Under the pieces are notes generated by a model, which ran no database searches, had not been told where the DNA came from, and was given only the letters and a program-made list of their open reading frames with translations. Both the position numbers and the translations under genes were made by a program. This document shows, one piece after another, positions 30,894 to 39,931 of a stretch of DNA of 48,683 nucleotides. Source of the stretch: Nostoc flagelliforme FACHB-838 (lineage in GTDB: Bacteria > Cyanobacteriota > Cyanobacteriia > Cyanobacteriales > Nostocaceae); the NCBI RefSeq assembly GCF_014698065.1, contig NZ_JACJSI010000052.1:1-48683 (forward strand). The letters run 5' to 3'. Position 1 is the first letter of the stretch. Each line of letters starts with the position of its first letter.

Positions 30894-33554
30894 GTGTGCA
30901 AGATGCCAAATGTTGATAAAATTCACCTTCAATTAACTGATGAATTAGCATTTTTACGTCAGCGTGTAGCTGAGTTAGAACAATCAGAAATATATTATCA
31001 ACAAAGGCAAGCAGCGCTTGAAGATCAATTAATACAACTAGAAACAAAACTGGCTATAGCAGCACAAAATACCCAGATTCGAGTTGGTGAGTATGATGTA
31101 AAAAAATGGCATTTTGAACAGGCGACATCCACAGCCTTTAATCTGCCTACAGATATGACAGTAATTTTACAGCAACTTCAACAAGAAATTGCCCAGCGGC
31201 AGCAGGTAGAAGTCTTGCTGGGGGAGAGTGAAAAAAGGCTCAAGCTAGCTCTAGAGTTTTCCCAGATGGGCTTGTGGGATTGGAATATTGTTACGAATGA
31301 AGTCATCTGGTCTGAGAATTATGAAGCGCTTTTTGGTGTGCTTCCCGGTAGTTTTGACGGCCCTTACGAAACATTTCAAAAGTGCGTTCATCCTGAAGAC
31401 AGGCAATCTGTAATGCAAGGGATTGTCCAGGCTTTGGCACAAAAGACTGACTACAACGATGAATTTCGCATAATTCGCTCAGACCAAAGTCTACATTGGA
31501 TTTCTGCCAAGGGAAAATTTATCTATAACGACCAGGGAAAACCTGTGCGAATGATCGGAGTTTGTATGGAAACTACTGTGTGCAAGCAAGCAGTAGAAAG
31601 TACTCGTGAACTCACGACGCAAGTCCAAGAACAGGCAAATATTTTAAATGCCATCCTCACCGCCTCAGTCGATCACATTTACATCTTTAATCGTAGAGGT
31701 TGCTATCAGTACGTTAGTCGTGATGGAGCTACTTTACTAGGCTTTAAGCCCCAAGATATTGTGGGTAAAACGATGCAAGAACTGAATTTATCTACAAATT
31801 TTGTAGAGCAGTTAGATAATCAACGACAAGTTGTGATGGAAACTGGGCAGCCAATTAAGGATGAGTGTAAATATGTTACTGCTGATGAGGTGCATTATTA
31901 TGAATACATCCTCACACCATTACGGAATTCCAACCAAACTATTGAAGGCGTGATTACTGTTTCTCGTGATATTACAGAACACAAACGGGCAGAAAAATCA
32001 TTACGTGAAAGTGAAGCGCGATTCCGGCGTTTGTTTGAATCTAACTTAATCGGTGTCGCTTTTTGGAATCTGGATGGCTTAATTGTTGATGCTAATGATG
32101 CCTTTCTTCAATTAGCTGGCTACACTCGTGAAGAGTTTGCCACTTTAGGTAGAATTAATTGGAAAGAACTTACTCCTGTCGAGTATGAGCATTTAGACGA
32201 TCGCGCCCTTTTGGAGGTGCAAGCCACTGGAGTTTCCAGAATTTATGAGAAAGAGTACGTCCAGCGCAACGGTAAGCGAGTACCAATTGTTTTGGGGATA
32301 GCCTTGCTGGATGACTCTAAAGATAATGGTGTTGCTTTCTTACTGGATATTACCCAACGCAAATCAGTTGAGAAAGAATGCAGTAATTTACTCCAACGAG
32401 AACGAACAGCACGCCAACAAGCAGAAATCGCTAACAAAATTAAAGATGAGTTTCTAGCGGTTCTCTCCCATGAACTACGAACCCCGCTCAACTCCATTCT
32501 CGGATGGTCGAAAATGCTGCGAACTCGCAATTTTGATGAAAAAACTACTAACCGAGCCTTGGAAACCATCGAACGCAACGCCAAATTACAAACCCAGCTA
32601 ATTGAAGATTTGTTGGATGTGTCTCGCATTCTTCAAGGAAAATTAAACTTGAATATCTGTCCAGTGAGCTTGGTAATGGTAGTTGAAGCAGCACTAGAGA
32701 CAGTACAGCTAGCAGCACAAGCCAAGTCAATTCAAATTCAGACCATATTTGATCCCAGGTTGGGACAAGTAATGGGCGACCCAAATCGGCTTCAACAAGT
32801 TGTGTGGAATTTGCTCTCCAATGCAGTAAAATTTACACCAACAGGAGGACGGGTAGAAATTCGACTTATGGAAGCTGGTAAGCAGGCTCAAATTCAGGTC
32901 AGCGATACAGGTAAGGGAATTCCGTCAGACTTTTTACCTTATGTGTTCGATTACTTTCGCCAAGCTGATGGCACAACTACCCGAACATTTGGTGGATTAG
33001 GTTTAGGATTAGCGATCGTGCGTAAAGTTGTAGAGATGCATGGGGGAAATGTTCAAGCCGAAAGTCCTGGAGAAGGATCGGGTGCAACCTTCACTGTTGA
33101 GCTACCGCTTTTGGTTAGAAGTGAACAGATTCGGCGTGAAGAAAATGAATTTTCATCTTGTGCGCCTGATTCCCCACTCCCCTCACACACTCAAATTTTG
33201 GTAGTGGACGATGAGCCAGATATCCGCGACTTAATTACCTTTATTTTGCAAGACTACGGTGTACAAGTAACTGCCGTAGCATCAGCAGAGGAAGCATTAC
33301 AAGCGCTGTCTGAGTCGATTCCAGATATTTTAATTAGCGATATTGGAATGCCAAAAACAGACGGTTATATGCTGATGCGTGAAGTGCGATCGCGATCGCC
33401 CCAACAAGGAGGATTAGTACCAGCGATCGCTCTAACAGCTTATGCAGGCGAAATGAATCAGCAGCAAGCAATAGCAGCAGGATTTCAAATGCATATTTCT
33501 AAACCAGTAGATCCAGATGCATTGGTGAAAGCGATCACTGATTTGATAAATTAG
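30894..33554 (+). CDS. Hybrid sensor histidine kinase with PAS domains and receiver
   Basis: The 886-aa protein begins with a coiled coil (ELAFLRQRVAELEQ), followed by three PAS/PAC units (roughly residues 115-235, 250-365, 375-490; e.g. FQMG-like LALEFSQMGLWDWNI and YVSRDGATLLGF). A complete HisKA box FLAVLSHELRTPLNSILGW, HATPase motifs (NLLSNAVKFTPTGG, DTGKGI, GGLGLGLAIV) and a C-terminal receiver (ILVVDDEPD, acceptor Asp in ISDIGMP, final Lys in HISKPVD) follow. No membrane span, so it senses an intracellular signal; PAS ligands are unknown. GTG 30894 has GGAG 9 bases upstream; ATG 30903 is the alternative. No response regulator gene is adjacent. Confidence 0.93.
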   Translation: MCKMPNVDKIHLQLTDELAFLRQRVAELEQSEIYYQQRQAALEDQLIQLETKLAIAAQNTQIRVGEYDVKKWHFEQATSTAFNLPTDMTVILQQLQQEIAQRQQVEVLLGESEKRLKLALEFSQMGLWDWNIVTNEVIWSENYEALFGVLPGSFDGPYETFQKCVHPEDRQSVMQGIVQALAQKTDYNDEFRIIRSDQSLHWISAKGKFIYNDQGKPVRMIGVCMETTVCKQAVESTRELTTQVQEQANILNAILTASVDHIYIFNRRGCYQYVSRDGATLLGFKPQDIVGKTMQELNLSTNFVEQLDNQRQVVMETGQPIKDECKYVTADEVHYYEYILTPLRNSNQTIEGVITVSRDITEHKRAEKSLRESEARFRRLFESNLIGVAFWNLDGLIVDANDAFLQLAGYTREEFATLGRINWKELTPVEYEHLDDRALLEVQATGVSRIYEKEYVQRNGKRVPIVLGIALLDDSKDNGVAFLLDITQRKSVEKECSNLLQRERTARQQAEIANKIKDEFLAVLSHELRTPLNSILGWSKMLRTRNFDEKTTNRALETIERNAKLQTQLIEDLLDVSRILQGKLNLNICPVSLVMVVEAALETVQLAAQAKSIQIQTIFDPRLGQVMGDPNRLQQVVWNLLSNAVKFTPTGGRVEIRLMEAGKQAQIQVSDTGKGIPSDFLPYVFDYFRQADGTTTRTFGGLGLGLAIVRKVVEMHGGNVQAESPGEGSGATFTVELPLLVRSEQIRREENEFSSCAPDSPLPSHTQILVVDDEPDIRDLITFILQDYGVQVTAVASAEEALQALSESIPDILISDIGMPKTDGYMLMREVRSRSPQQGGLVPAIALTAYAGEMNQQQAIAAGFQMHISKPVDPDALVKAITDLIN

Positions 33555-34002
33555 TCATTGGTCATTGGTCATTTGTCATTGTGCGTTGGTTATTATATCA
33601 ATTCATGCAATTCATGAAAATCCTGATAGATATAGATTTCTCGTAGGGGCATGGCATTGCCATGCCCCTACGAGCGTGCTTGCAATACGGTTCGGTTAAA
33701 GGGGAAAGGGAAAAGGGGAAAGGTTTTAAATACATCCTTTACCCGCAAACCCATTCCCTAGACCACAAGGAAAGTGAAAAATGCTTATCCGAACCATATT
33801 GAGCGTACTTGTATCATTTTTCAAAGTGAAATAGTATTAGTCATTACAATCGCATTGTTAACCGATACAATTTCAATTCCCTTGCTACGTTTTTCTACGG
33901 CGATGGTTCGTTTAGGATTGGGAAACACCATTACCTCCAAAACGCGATCGCCCTTGATACACTACTAACGGTACTAGTTATCCTTTTGAGAATCGCTATA
34001 AG
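33555..34002. other. Repeat-rich intergenic region
   Basis: It holds GTCATTGGTCATTGGTCATT repeats (33556-33582), a long palindrome listed separately, and AAAGGGGAAAGGGAAAAGGG purine repeats (33699-33724). A 64-codon frame at 33774-33968 has no protein-like pattern. Two HIP1-like sites lie near 33943. Confidence 0.55.
33642..33673. repeat. Perfect palindrome around GGGGCATGGC
   Basis: TCGTAGGGGCATGGCA is followed directly by its exact complement TGCCATGCCCCTACGA, giving a 16-bp stem with no loop. It is of the GTAGGGGC...GCCCCTAC interspersed type and may also end the upstream hybrid kinase transcript. Confidence 0.75.
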
Positions 34003-35370
34003 ATGAGTAAAAGGGTCTTCTACGTTTGGATGGAAATGACTGAGCAACGTGATGCTGACTCACCGTCAACTAATTCTCAGCAATTGAGTGAACCGACCGA
34101 TGGAGCAACTACCAAATCGGTCAATGATTTCTGGACAAACCGCATTGGTGGTGTTTGGAACAAAGCAACAACACATCTAACGCAACTCCTACCCGTAGAA
34201 CAAGTGGCACAGACGCTTGTTGGATGGTTTAGTGTGAGCGAAACTCAGGTTGCAGAGATTTTAGAGAAAGTTCGAGCCGAACTGCCAACCACTGAAGCCC
34301 TCCTAATTGGTAAACCCCAAGCTGGAAAAAGTTCAATTGTCCGGGGATTGACGGGAGTTTCTGCCGAAATTGTTGGTCAGGGTTTTCGTCCTCACACGCA
34401 GCACACCCAGCGCTATGCTTATCCTTCCAATGACCTGCCGTTGCTGATTTTTACTGATACAGTAGGGCTAGGTGATGTTAAACAAGATACTCAATTAATC
34501 ATTCAGGAATTAGTTGGCGATTTAAAAAAAGAGACTCGTTCCGCCAGAATCCTGCTTCTCACTGTCAAAATTAATGATTTTGCAACTGAAACGCTGCGAC
34601 AAATTGCTCAACAGTTGCGCCATAAGTATCCAAATATTCCCTGTTTGCTGGTAGTTACTTGCTTGCATGAGGTTTATCCTACCGATACCGTCGATCATCC
34701 TGTCTATCCACCAGACTATCAGGAAGTCAACCGCGCATTTGTCGCAATCCAACAAGCCTTCGCAGGAATAAGCGATCGCTCTGTACTCATTGACTTTACC
34801 CTAGAAGAAGATGGCTATAATCCGGTATTTTATGGCTTAGAAGCACTGCGAGATTCCTTAGCAGAATTACTCCCAGAAGCAGAAGCCCAGGCGATTTATC
34901 AACTATTAGATCAAGAAGAAGCTGGGAAGCAACTTGGTAATCTTTACCGAGATGCTGCACGCCGTTATATTTTGCCATTTTCTATTATGTCTGCCACTCT
35001 TGCGGCTGTACCTTTGCCATTTGCGACAATGCCCGTACTCACTGCCTTGCAAGTATCAATGGTGGGATTGTTGGGTAAATTATATGGGCAAACAGTTACT
35101 CCATCTCAGGCGGGGGGCGTTGTCAGTGCGATCGCAGGTGGTTTTTTAGCACAGGCGATTGCACGGGAATTAATTAAATTTATACCAGGTTTTGGTAGTG
35201 CGATCGCAGCGTCTTGGGCAGCTGCCTACACCTGGGCATTAGGAGAAGCAGCCTGCCTTTACTTTGGTGATTTAATGGGAGGTAAGAAACCCGATCCCCA
35301 GAAAATTCAGTTGGTAATGCAAGAAGCCTTTCAGGCGGCGCAAGAACGGTTTAAGGGAATCAAACGGTAA
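34003..35370 (+). CDS. Era/YcjX-like GTPase with DUF697 membrane-associated domain
   Basis: The 455-aa protein has a GTPase core: P-loop GKPQAGKSSIVRGLTG (about residues 103-118), switch/G3 DTVGLGDV, and a strand LLVVTCLHEVY where NKxD would be, so the G4 motif is altered. The C-terminal third (YILPFSIMSATLAAVPLPFA, AQAIARELIKFIPGFGSAI) contains two to three hydrophobic hairpins of the DUF697 type. It may act at the cell or thylakoid membrane; the family's role is unknown. Met codons at 34030 and 34036 (MTEQRDADS) are alternative starts, and none has a strong Shine-Dalgarno. Confidence 0.82.
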   Translation: MSKRVFYVWMEMTEQRDADSPSTNSQQLSEPTDGATTKSVNDFWTNRIGGVWNKATTHLTQLLPVEQVAQTLVGWFSVSETQVAEILEKVRAELPTTEALLIGKPQAGKSSIVRGLTGVSAEIVGQGFRPHTQHTQRYAYPSNDLPLLIFTDTVGLGDVKQDTQLIIQELVGDLKKETRSARILLLTVKINDFATETLRQIAQQLRHKYPNIPCLLVVTCLHEVYPTDTVDHPVYPPDYQEVNRAFVAIQQAFAGISDRSVLIDFTLEEDGYNPVFYGLEALRDSLAELLPEAEAQAIYQLLDQEEAGKQLGNLYRDAARRYILPFSIMSATLAAVPLPFATMPVLTALQVSMVGLLGKLYGQTVTPSQAGGVVSAIAGGFLAQAIARELIKFIPGFGSAIAASWAAAYTWALGEAACLYFGDLMGGKKPDPQKIQLVMQEAFQAAQERFKGIKR

Positions 35371-35601
35371 GAAAATGTCAAATGTTGGGTTGGCTGCTTC
35401 AACTCAACTTACGATGATAGGCGATCGTACTGAGTTTAATCTAAGCTACAGTTTTGTTTGTAAGATACTTACAAAAATCATTTATCATAATATTTAGTAA
35501 ATATGTACTATATATTTACACGCTCCAATTATAATAGTATGTGTGAGTTACTCTTGAAACTTGTTAAAGTCGGAAGTCTGTTTTAATTTGCGGATCTGAG
35601 T

Positions 35602-36189
35602 ATGATCGATTGTCTTAATGCAGCTCGCTATTTTATCGCGAGAGCTTATGAGGACAGTATAGAAGCAGAAATGACCAATATGAAGGTTCAAAAGCTTCTG
35701 TATTACTCACAAAGCTTACATTTAGCCCTGTACGATGAACCATTGTTTGAAGAAGAAATCCAAGCATGGCGATATGGCCCTGTGTGTCCTCCGGCTTACA
35801 GGTTTTACAGTGAATTTGAAGCTAAACAATTACCTATCCCTACTCAAGAGTTCTTGTTACAGATTCCTAACGAAAAGAAACAACTTTTAGAAGAAATTTG
35901 GGAATATTTTGGTAGCTATCATGCCTATCTACTTAGTGATATGACCCATTTTGAGTTTCCTTGGAAGAAAGCTCGCAAAGGGCTGCCACCTGAAGCTAGA
36001 TCAACTGAACCGATTCTTCTTGAGGATTTGAAAGCGTTAGGCTATCAGAAGCTAGACCTGATAGAGCGTGACAATCCTGTGTATAAATATGTAATGTCCG
36101 AAACCTTGAAGGAAGCTTTAACTTCGGAATCATCAACTCGTATTCGCAAAGGAGAAGTGCGTGACTGGCTCAACTCCCTTCTCGATTGA
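35602..36189 (+). CDS. Panacea (DUF4065)-domain protein, putative antitoxin
   Basis: The 195-aa protein has the Panacea signature: ARYFIARAYEDS, then MKVQKLLYYSQSLHLALYDE and EEIQAWRYGPVCPPAYRFY. Panacea domains (related to the SocA and GepA proteins) act as antitoxins against many different toxins. The gene overlaps by 29 bases with a downstream RelE/HigB-like frame, which fits a toxin-antitoxin operon with the antitoxin first. The C-terminal segment (KEALTSESSTRIRKGEVRDWL) could contact the toxin or DNA. The ATG at 35602 follows GCGGATCTGAGT, with no strong Shine-Dalgarno. Antitoxin function is inferred from family and context. Confidence 0.82.
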   Translation: MIDCLNAARYFIARAYEDSIEAEMTNMKVQKLLYYSQSLHLALYDEPLFEEEIQAWRYGPVCPPAYRFYSEFEAKQLPIPTQEFLLQIPNEKKQLLEEIWEYFGSYHAYLLSDMTHFEFPWKKARKGLPPEARSTEPILLEDLKALGYQKLDLIERDNPVYKYVMSETLKEALTSESSTRIRKGEVRDWLNSLLD

Positions 36190-36537
36190 AGAATGCGAGA
36201 ATTTCATACGTTCTTTCAAAAAACTTGCAAAAGTTCACAGAGCAGATTTTGTTGCACTTGTGGCAGAAGTCTTGGAAGATTTGATTGAAGACCAGTATCC
36301 TATCAATTCTCGTAACGAACCCTTACCTGCAAAAATTAAATTACCTCAAGGATGGTCATTTCACAAGCTCGAGTTAAAGGTTTCCAAAGGAGCTCTGGAC
36401 AAATCAGATTGATGTATTTAGTCAATACAATTGACTGCGTAATTAAACTTGTATGGATTTATAGTCACGAGCAGTTTGCAAAACGTCCTGCCGACACAGA
36501 TATAAAAAGCGTTATCAAGGACATCTTAACCTCTTAG
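36161..36537 (+). pseudogene. RelE/HigB-like toxin with a frameshift
   Basis: From GTG 36161 the frame reads FIRSFKKLAKVHRADFVALV and LPQGWSFHKLELKVSKGA and then stops at 36410-36412. The +1-shifted frame continues the same family with SGQIRLMYLVN, LVWIYSHEQFAKRPADTDIK and a stop at 36535-36537. The joined product would be about 125 aa, the normal toxin length, and the join at about 36391-36396 is explained by one missing base. The fold would be a ribosome-dependent or free mRNA interferase. The shift should inactivate the toxin unless it is a sequence error or programmed. It overlaps the Panacea gene. Confidence 0.75.
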
Positions 36538-36619
36538 CCCCTGTTGGATGTCCTTGTACTTTCACTTATGCTTTAAATGTAATTACATTAAGCTGACAAA
36601 ATCTAATTGGCCCTCTATC

Positions 36620-37852
36620 CTACACTTTCTCTTTTGCTGCTGGCACAATACCAAACTTATTCAAACCTGTATCGATTTCTTTCAGTAGTTTAAAATCCGC
36701 CTCTGGCAAAGGATAGCTGCTACTGCTGAACAAACCCGCACTGATAGCAGGCTGCTTTTCCAAAAAAGAGAAAGCTTGGCGAAACTGATGCGGCTTGGCT
36801 TTAATCGGTGAATCAAAGTGGCAAGGAATAATCCACTCGAAGTCCCAACTAGCAACTTTATCAGCCCAGTCGATGGTTTCTTTCGGTGCGCGGTTGAGAA
36901 TCAGCGTCTGTAAAATTGGCGCGACAAACAAACGCCCATCACCTCGCAGAGCATCAAATGATCGCTGCCAATTTTCTTCCCATTTAAAGGGATACAATCC
37001 AAAATAAGCTTTCTTTGAGCGTTCTGGTGCTTTCAAGGCATCTTGCAACACCTGACTCCATTGGCGGATATTTAGTGCATTGGGTTGAAAGTACAAAGCA
37101 AACAACGAGATGCGCTGCCAACCCTTACGGCGATTTACCTGAATATCTGCAACAACATCAGTAGCATCATCCTTAGCATGGAATAGTAAGGGATATGGAT
37201 CTAAAAGTGCGATCGCAGGTGGATCTTCTGGGATAGACAGTACAGAATCTGTTACTAAAAGAGTATGCGATCGCTTGTGGAAAAAAGCAACTTCTGCAAA
37301 CCGACCAGGGCCAAGCTCGATGGGCCCGAGCATTGCATAATCAAACTCGTCAGCAAAGGGTGTTTTGCTACTATCTTCTGGAAGTACTTGAGTTCGTTTC
37401 GGAGGTAAGCCAAGCCAACTAAGTGGGAGATTTAGCGGGAAACTCCACTGATGGGGAGCCACAAACACCTGTGCATTCGGAAAGTATCTAGCAAAGGGGC
37501 CGACGAATACCTTATGTTCTATACCGGAGATAGTTGGCAGGATAATGTACTTAACATTACCGTGTTCCGCCACCAATTCATTCACAAGCCTGATACACTC
37601 TGGGGTTGGTGCAACAGGTGCGTAGATGAGAAGACCCCCGGCTTCGAGCTTAACAACAGTCATGCGAATCGGTACAACAACGTAGAAAATGCCCTGAATC
37701 TGGTCAAAATTCCAGATTGTGTCTTTGACCACTTCTTTACGGATTGTCTGCCGCCTGCCATAAGGGTAGAGTGGCACAACAGGCCATAATCCCCATGAAA
37801 AGTCTTTTGGATTTATCTGTTGTGCATTGACTATGCGTTCATCATCAGCCAC
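36620..37852 (-). CDS. DUF4336 domain-containing protein
   Basis: The 410-aa protein matches the DUF4336 family common in cyanobacteria and plants: SWGLWPVVPLYPYGRR near the N-terminus, and a middle part like a metallo-beta-lactamase fold (LLIYAPVAPTPECIRLV, YIILPTISGIEHKVFVGPFA, LLVTDSVLSIPEDPP, IPCHFDSPIKA). The usual HxHxDH metal motif is absent, but H113-like and C-terminal His residues remain. No signal peptide. Function is unknown; proposals of a hydrolase are based on the fold alone. It is convergent with the toxin gene. Confidence 0.85.
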   Translation of the reverse strand: MADDERIVNAQQINPKDFSWGLWPVVPLYPYGRRQTIRKEVVKDTIWNFDQIQGIFYVVVPIRMTVVKLEAGGLLIYAPVAPTPECIRLVNELVAEHGNVKYIILPTISGIEHKVFVGPFARYFPNAQVFVAPHQWSFPLNLPLSWLGLPPKRTQVLPEDSSKTPFADEFDYAMLGPIELGPGRFAEVAFFHKRSHTLLVTDSVLSIPEDPPAIALLDPYPLLFHAKDDATDVVADIQVNRRKGWQRISLFALYFQPNALNIRQWSQVLQDALKAPERSKKAYFGLYPFKWEENWQRSFDALRGDGRLFVAPILQTLILNRAPKETIDWADKVASWDFEWIIPCHFDSPIKAKPHQFRQAFSFLEKQPAISAGLFSSSSYPLPEADFKLLKEIDTGLNKFGIVPAAKEKV

Positions 37853-38003
37853 TCTGCAACCCCTCCAAATTCCCTGCTCAAATTGTTCTTATTTGCTATC
37901 CCTAAAGTTGGAGTTTAGCAAATTATTGAGATAATCAGATCAATTATTAATTCCTAATTGTAATTCGTAATATCTCCGGTGTAGTTCATTAACAATAAAA
38001 ATC

Positions 38004-38624
38004 ATGAACAAATATAGAATTTTAAAACCTGAGCAAAGTTATACTTTTAGTCAATACTTTTTGTTACCTAACCCAACAATAGATGTAGTAGCTGAGTTTG
38101 AGTACAGCTATGCTCGCACAGAGCTTGAATTACCAAGATACTTTGCTGATATTAGCTATCTAGAATTTTTGCAAAATTACTTACAGCGCAATATAAAGCT
38201 TTTTAATCCAACGGCTGAGATATCAATCAGAGAATTTATGATTGCTCCTATCCTTGCTGAAATCTGCGATCAGACAAAAGCTCAACTATATAGTGAGTAT
38301 CCAATTAATGTCAATGAAAATCTCAAAGGTACTTTGGGTTATTACTTACATAAATCTAACTCTCTATTGGTGATTGAAGCAAAACAATCAGATATTAGAA
38401 GAGGGTTTACACAGCTAGCAGTAGAATTAATAGCTCTGGCTCAAACTCTAGATGATCAATCATCAATTTTATTTGGCGCAGTTACTAATGGAGATGACTG
38501 GAAATTTGGTACACTCAATAGACAACAAAAGCTAATTACAGAAGATATTAAACTCTATCGTGTTCCTGAAGGTTTAGAAGATTTGGTACGAGTACTAGTA
38601 GGCATCCTTTCATCTGAAGCTTGA
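38004..38624 (+). CDS. Protein with PD-(D/E)XK-nuclease-like segment
   Basis: The 206-aa product contains LKGTLGYYLHKSNSLLVIEA followed by KQSDIRRGFTQLAVELIAL. The spacing of an acidic residue, EAK and a downstream Gln-containing helix resembles the PD-(D/E)XK core (E-x-K). The N-terminal 90 residues are helical and Tyr-rich (TFSQYFLLPNPTIDVVAEF). It resembles stand-alone proteins frequent in Nostoc genomes, some annotated as hypothetical and others as restriction-like. It has no methylase or helicase neighbour, so a restriction role is unsupported. A nuclease activity is only a possibility. Confidence 0.55.
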   Translation: MNKYRILKPEQSYTFSQYFLLPNPTIDVVAEFEYSYARTELELPRYFADISYLEFLQNYLQRNIKLFNPTAEISIREFMIAPILAEICDQTKAQLYSEYPINVNENLKGTLGYYLHKSNSLLVIEAKQSDIRRGFTQLAVELIALAQTLDDQSSILFGAVTNGDDWKFGTLNRQQKLITEDIKLYRVPEGLEDLVRVLVGILSSEA

Positions 38625-38713
38625 CAGAAATAGAAAAACAGCTTAAATACTTATTATTTAAGAAAACGCTTTTACGCAAAGAGTTTTTTGATAAGTGATT
38701 AGGCAGATATGAT

Positions 38714-39679
38714 ATGACTCATTACATTTTAAAAGCTACTAAGGAAACCGTGCATTTGGGTGGTTTCTCCCATCTGCTAGAACCAGCACTCACTATTGAT
38801 TCTGGTGATACGGTTGATGTGGAAACTTATACTGGTTACTACGTTTATGACAAAGCACCACCTGAATTTGTCACACCAGAATTTATCGACATCTGCCACA
38901 ATCTTCTATCAGAACGCAAAATTGCTGGGGGGCCGCATTTACTTACAGGGCCGATTTATGTGCGCGATGCCGAACCAGGGGATGTTTTAGAAGTACAATT
39001 AGATGCGATCGCACCTAGTTTACCTGTTGGCTTTAATGCCCTTCGTTCAGGTTGGGGAGCTTTACCACATCAGTTTCCTAAACCTGCTTTAAGATTCATT
39101 CCTCTAGATTTAACAAACAATATCGCAGAATTTCCGGCGGGTGCTGGCATAAAAATTCCGCTCAAACCGTTTTTTGGAATTCTTGGTGTCGCTACTCCAG
39201 AAACCTCTCGAACTTCTGTTCCACCAGGTTCTTACGGCGGTAATATCGACAACCGAGAATTACAAGCTGGTTCTCGTTTATTTTTGCCAATTTTCGTACC
39301 AGGTGCATTATTTTCTATTGGTGATGGGCATTCTGCACAGGGAGATGGTGAAGTAAATGTCACCGCCATTGAAACTTCCATGAACGGTAGAATTACCCTC
39401 AAGCTTCGCAAGGATTTACAACTAACAACACCAATTGCTGAAACTCCAACTTATATCATCACAATGGGCTTTGCTCCAACCTTAGATGAAGCTTTAGAAC
39501 TGGCTTTGAAAAACATGATTAATTTTCTGGAACGCTTTGTAAATTTGTCGCCAGAAGATGCTTATGTATTGTGTAGTTTAGCTGTGAATTTTCATATCAC
39601 TCAAGTTGTAAACAATCCCCACAAAGGTGTGCATGGAATGCTACCCAAATCAATCTTTTCCCATAAAATTAATTTATAA
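38714..39679 (+). CDS. Acetamidase/formamidase family protein
   Basis: This 321-aa protein belongs to the FmdA/AmdA family, which hydrolyses formamide or acetamide to ammonia and the acid. Family segments are visible: GPIYVRDAEPGDVLEVQLDA, GSYGGNIDNRELQAGSRLFL, and GDGHSAQGDGEVNVTAIETS with the conserved DGH...GDGE. The C-terminal DAYVLCSLAVNFHITQVVNN is also typical. Residue length is slightly below the 400-aa bacterial amidases but usual for this subfamily. No neighbouring amide transporter. Ammonium assimilation from amides is the likely role. Confidence 0.9.
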   Translation: MTHYILKATKETVHLGGFSHLLEPALTIDSGDTVDVETYTGYYVYDKAPPEFVTPEFIDICHNLLSERKIAGGPHLLTGPIYVRDAEPGDVLEVQLDAIAPSLPVGFNALRSGWGALPHQFPKPALRFIPLDLTNNIAEFPAGAGIKIPLKPFFGILGVATPETSRTSVPPGSYGGNIDNRELQAGSRLFLPIFVPGALFSIGDGHSAQGDGEVNVTAIETSMNGRITLKLRKDLQLTTPIAETPTYIITMGFAPTLDEALELALKNMINFLERFVNLSPEDAYVLCSLAVNFHITQVVNNPHKGVHGMLPKSIFSHKINL

Positions 39680-39710
39680 TTTTTAATCTAACGATCATTT
39701 TTATCAAACA

Positions 39711-39905
39711 GAATTCAGGAGTCAGGAGTCAGAATTCAGCATGAATTCTGTACGACTGGTGAATGAATCTAGGGGTTTAAGACCCCCGCTAAATCTTCTC
39801 TTTCAGAGACGCTGCGCGAACATTTAGCGGTCTACAATGAGTGGCGTGTCTGAATCCCCCACTCAATGATTCTGACTCCTGAATTCTGAGCTTCTGAATT
39901 CTTCT
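39711..39905. repeat. Inverted-repeat bounded non-coding element
   Basis: CAGAATTCAGGAGTCA at the left end and its complement TGACTCCTGAATTCTG at the right (39873-39888) bound this segment; the left end has an extra heptamer (GGAGTCA twice). Inside are AGGGGTTTAAGACCCCCGCTAAAT, ATTTAGCGGTC (a second inverted pair) and a GAGACGCTGCGCGAAC unit. It lies immediately upstream of the half-size TauE gene and may have removed that gene's original start region. Confidence 0.6.
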
Positions 39906-39931
39906 TCAAGTCTAATATTTTTATCCAACTG

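Noticed and set aside
33774..33968. Plus-strand frame of 64 codons before the GTPase gene
   Set aside because: No ribosome binding site, no family pattern, and the hydrophobic part is interrupted by repeat-like sequence.
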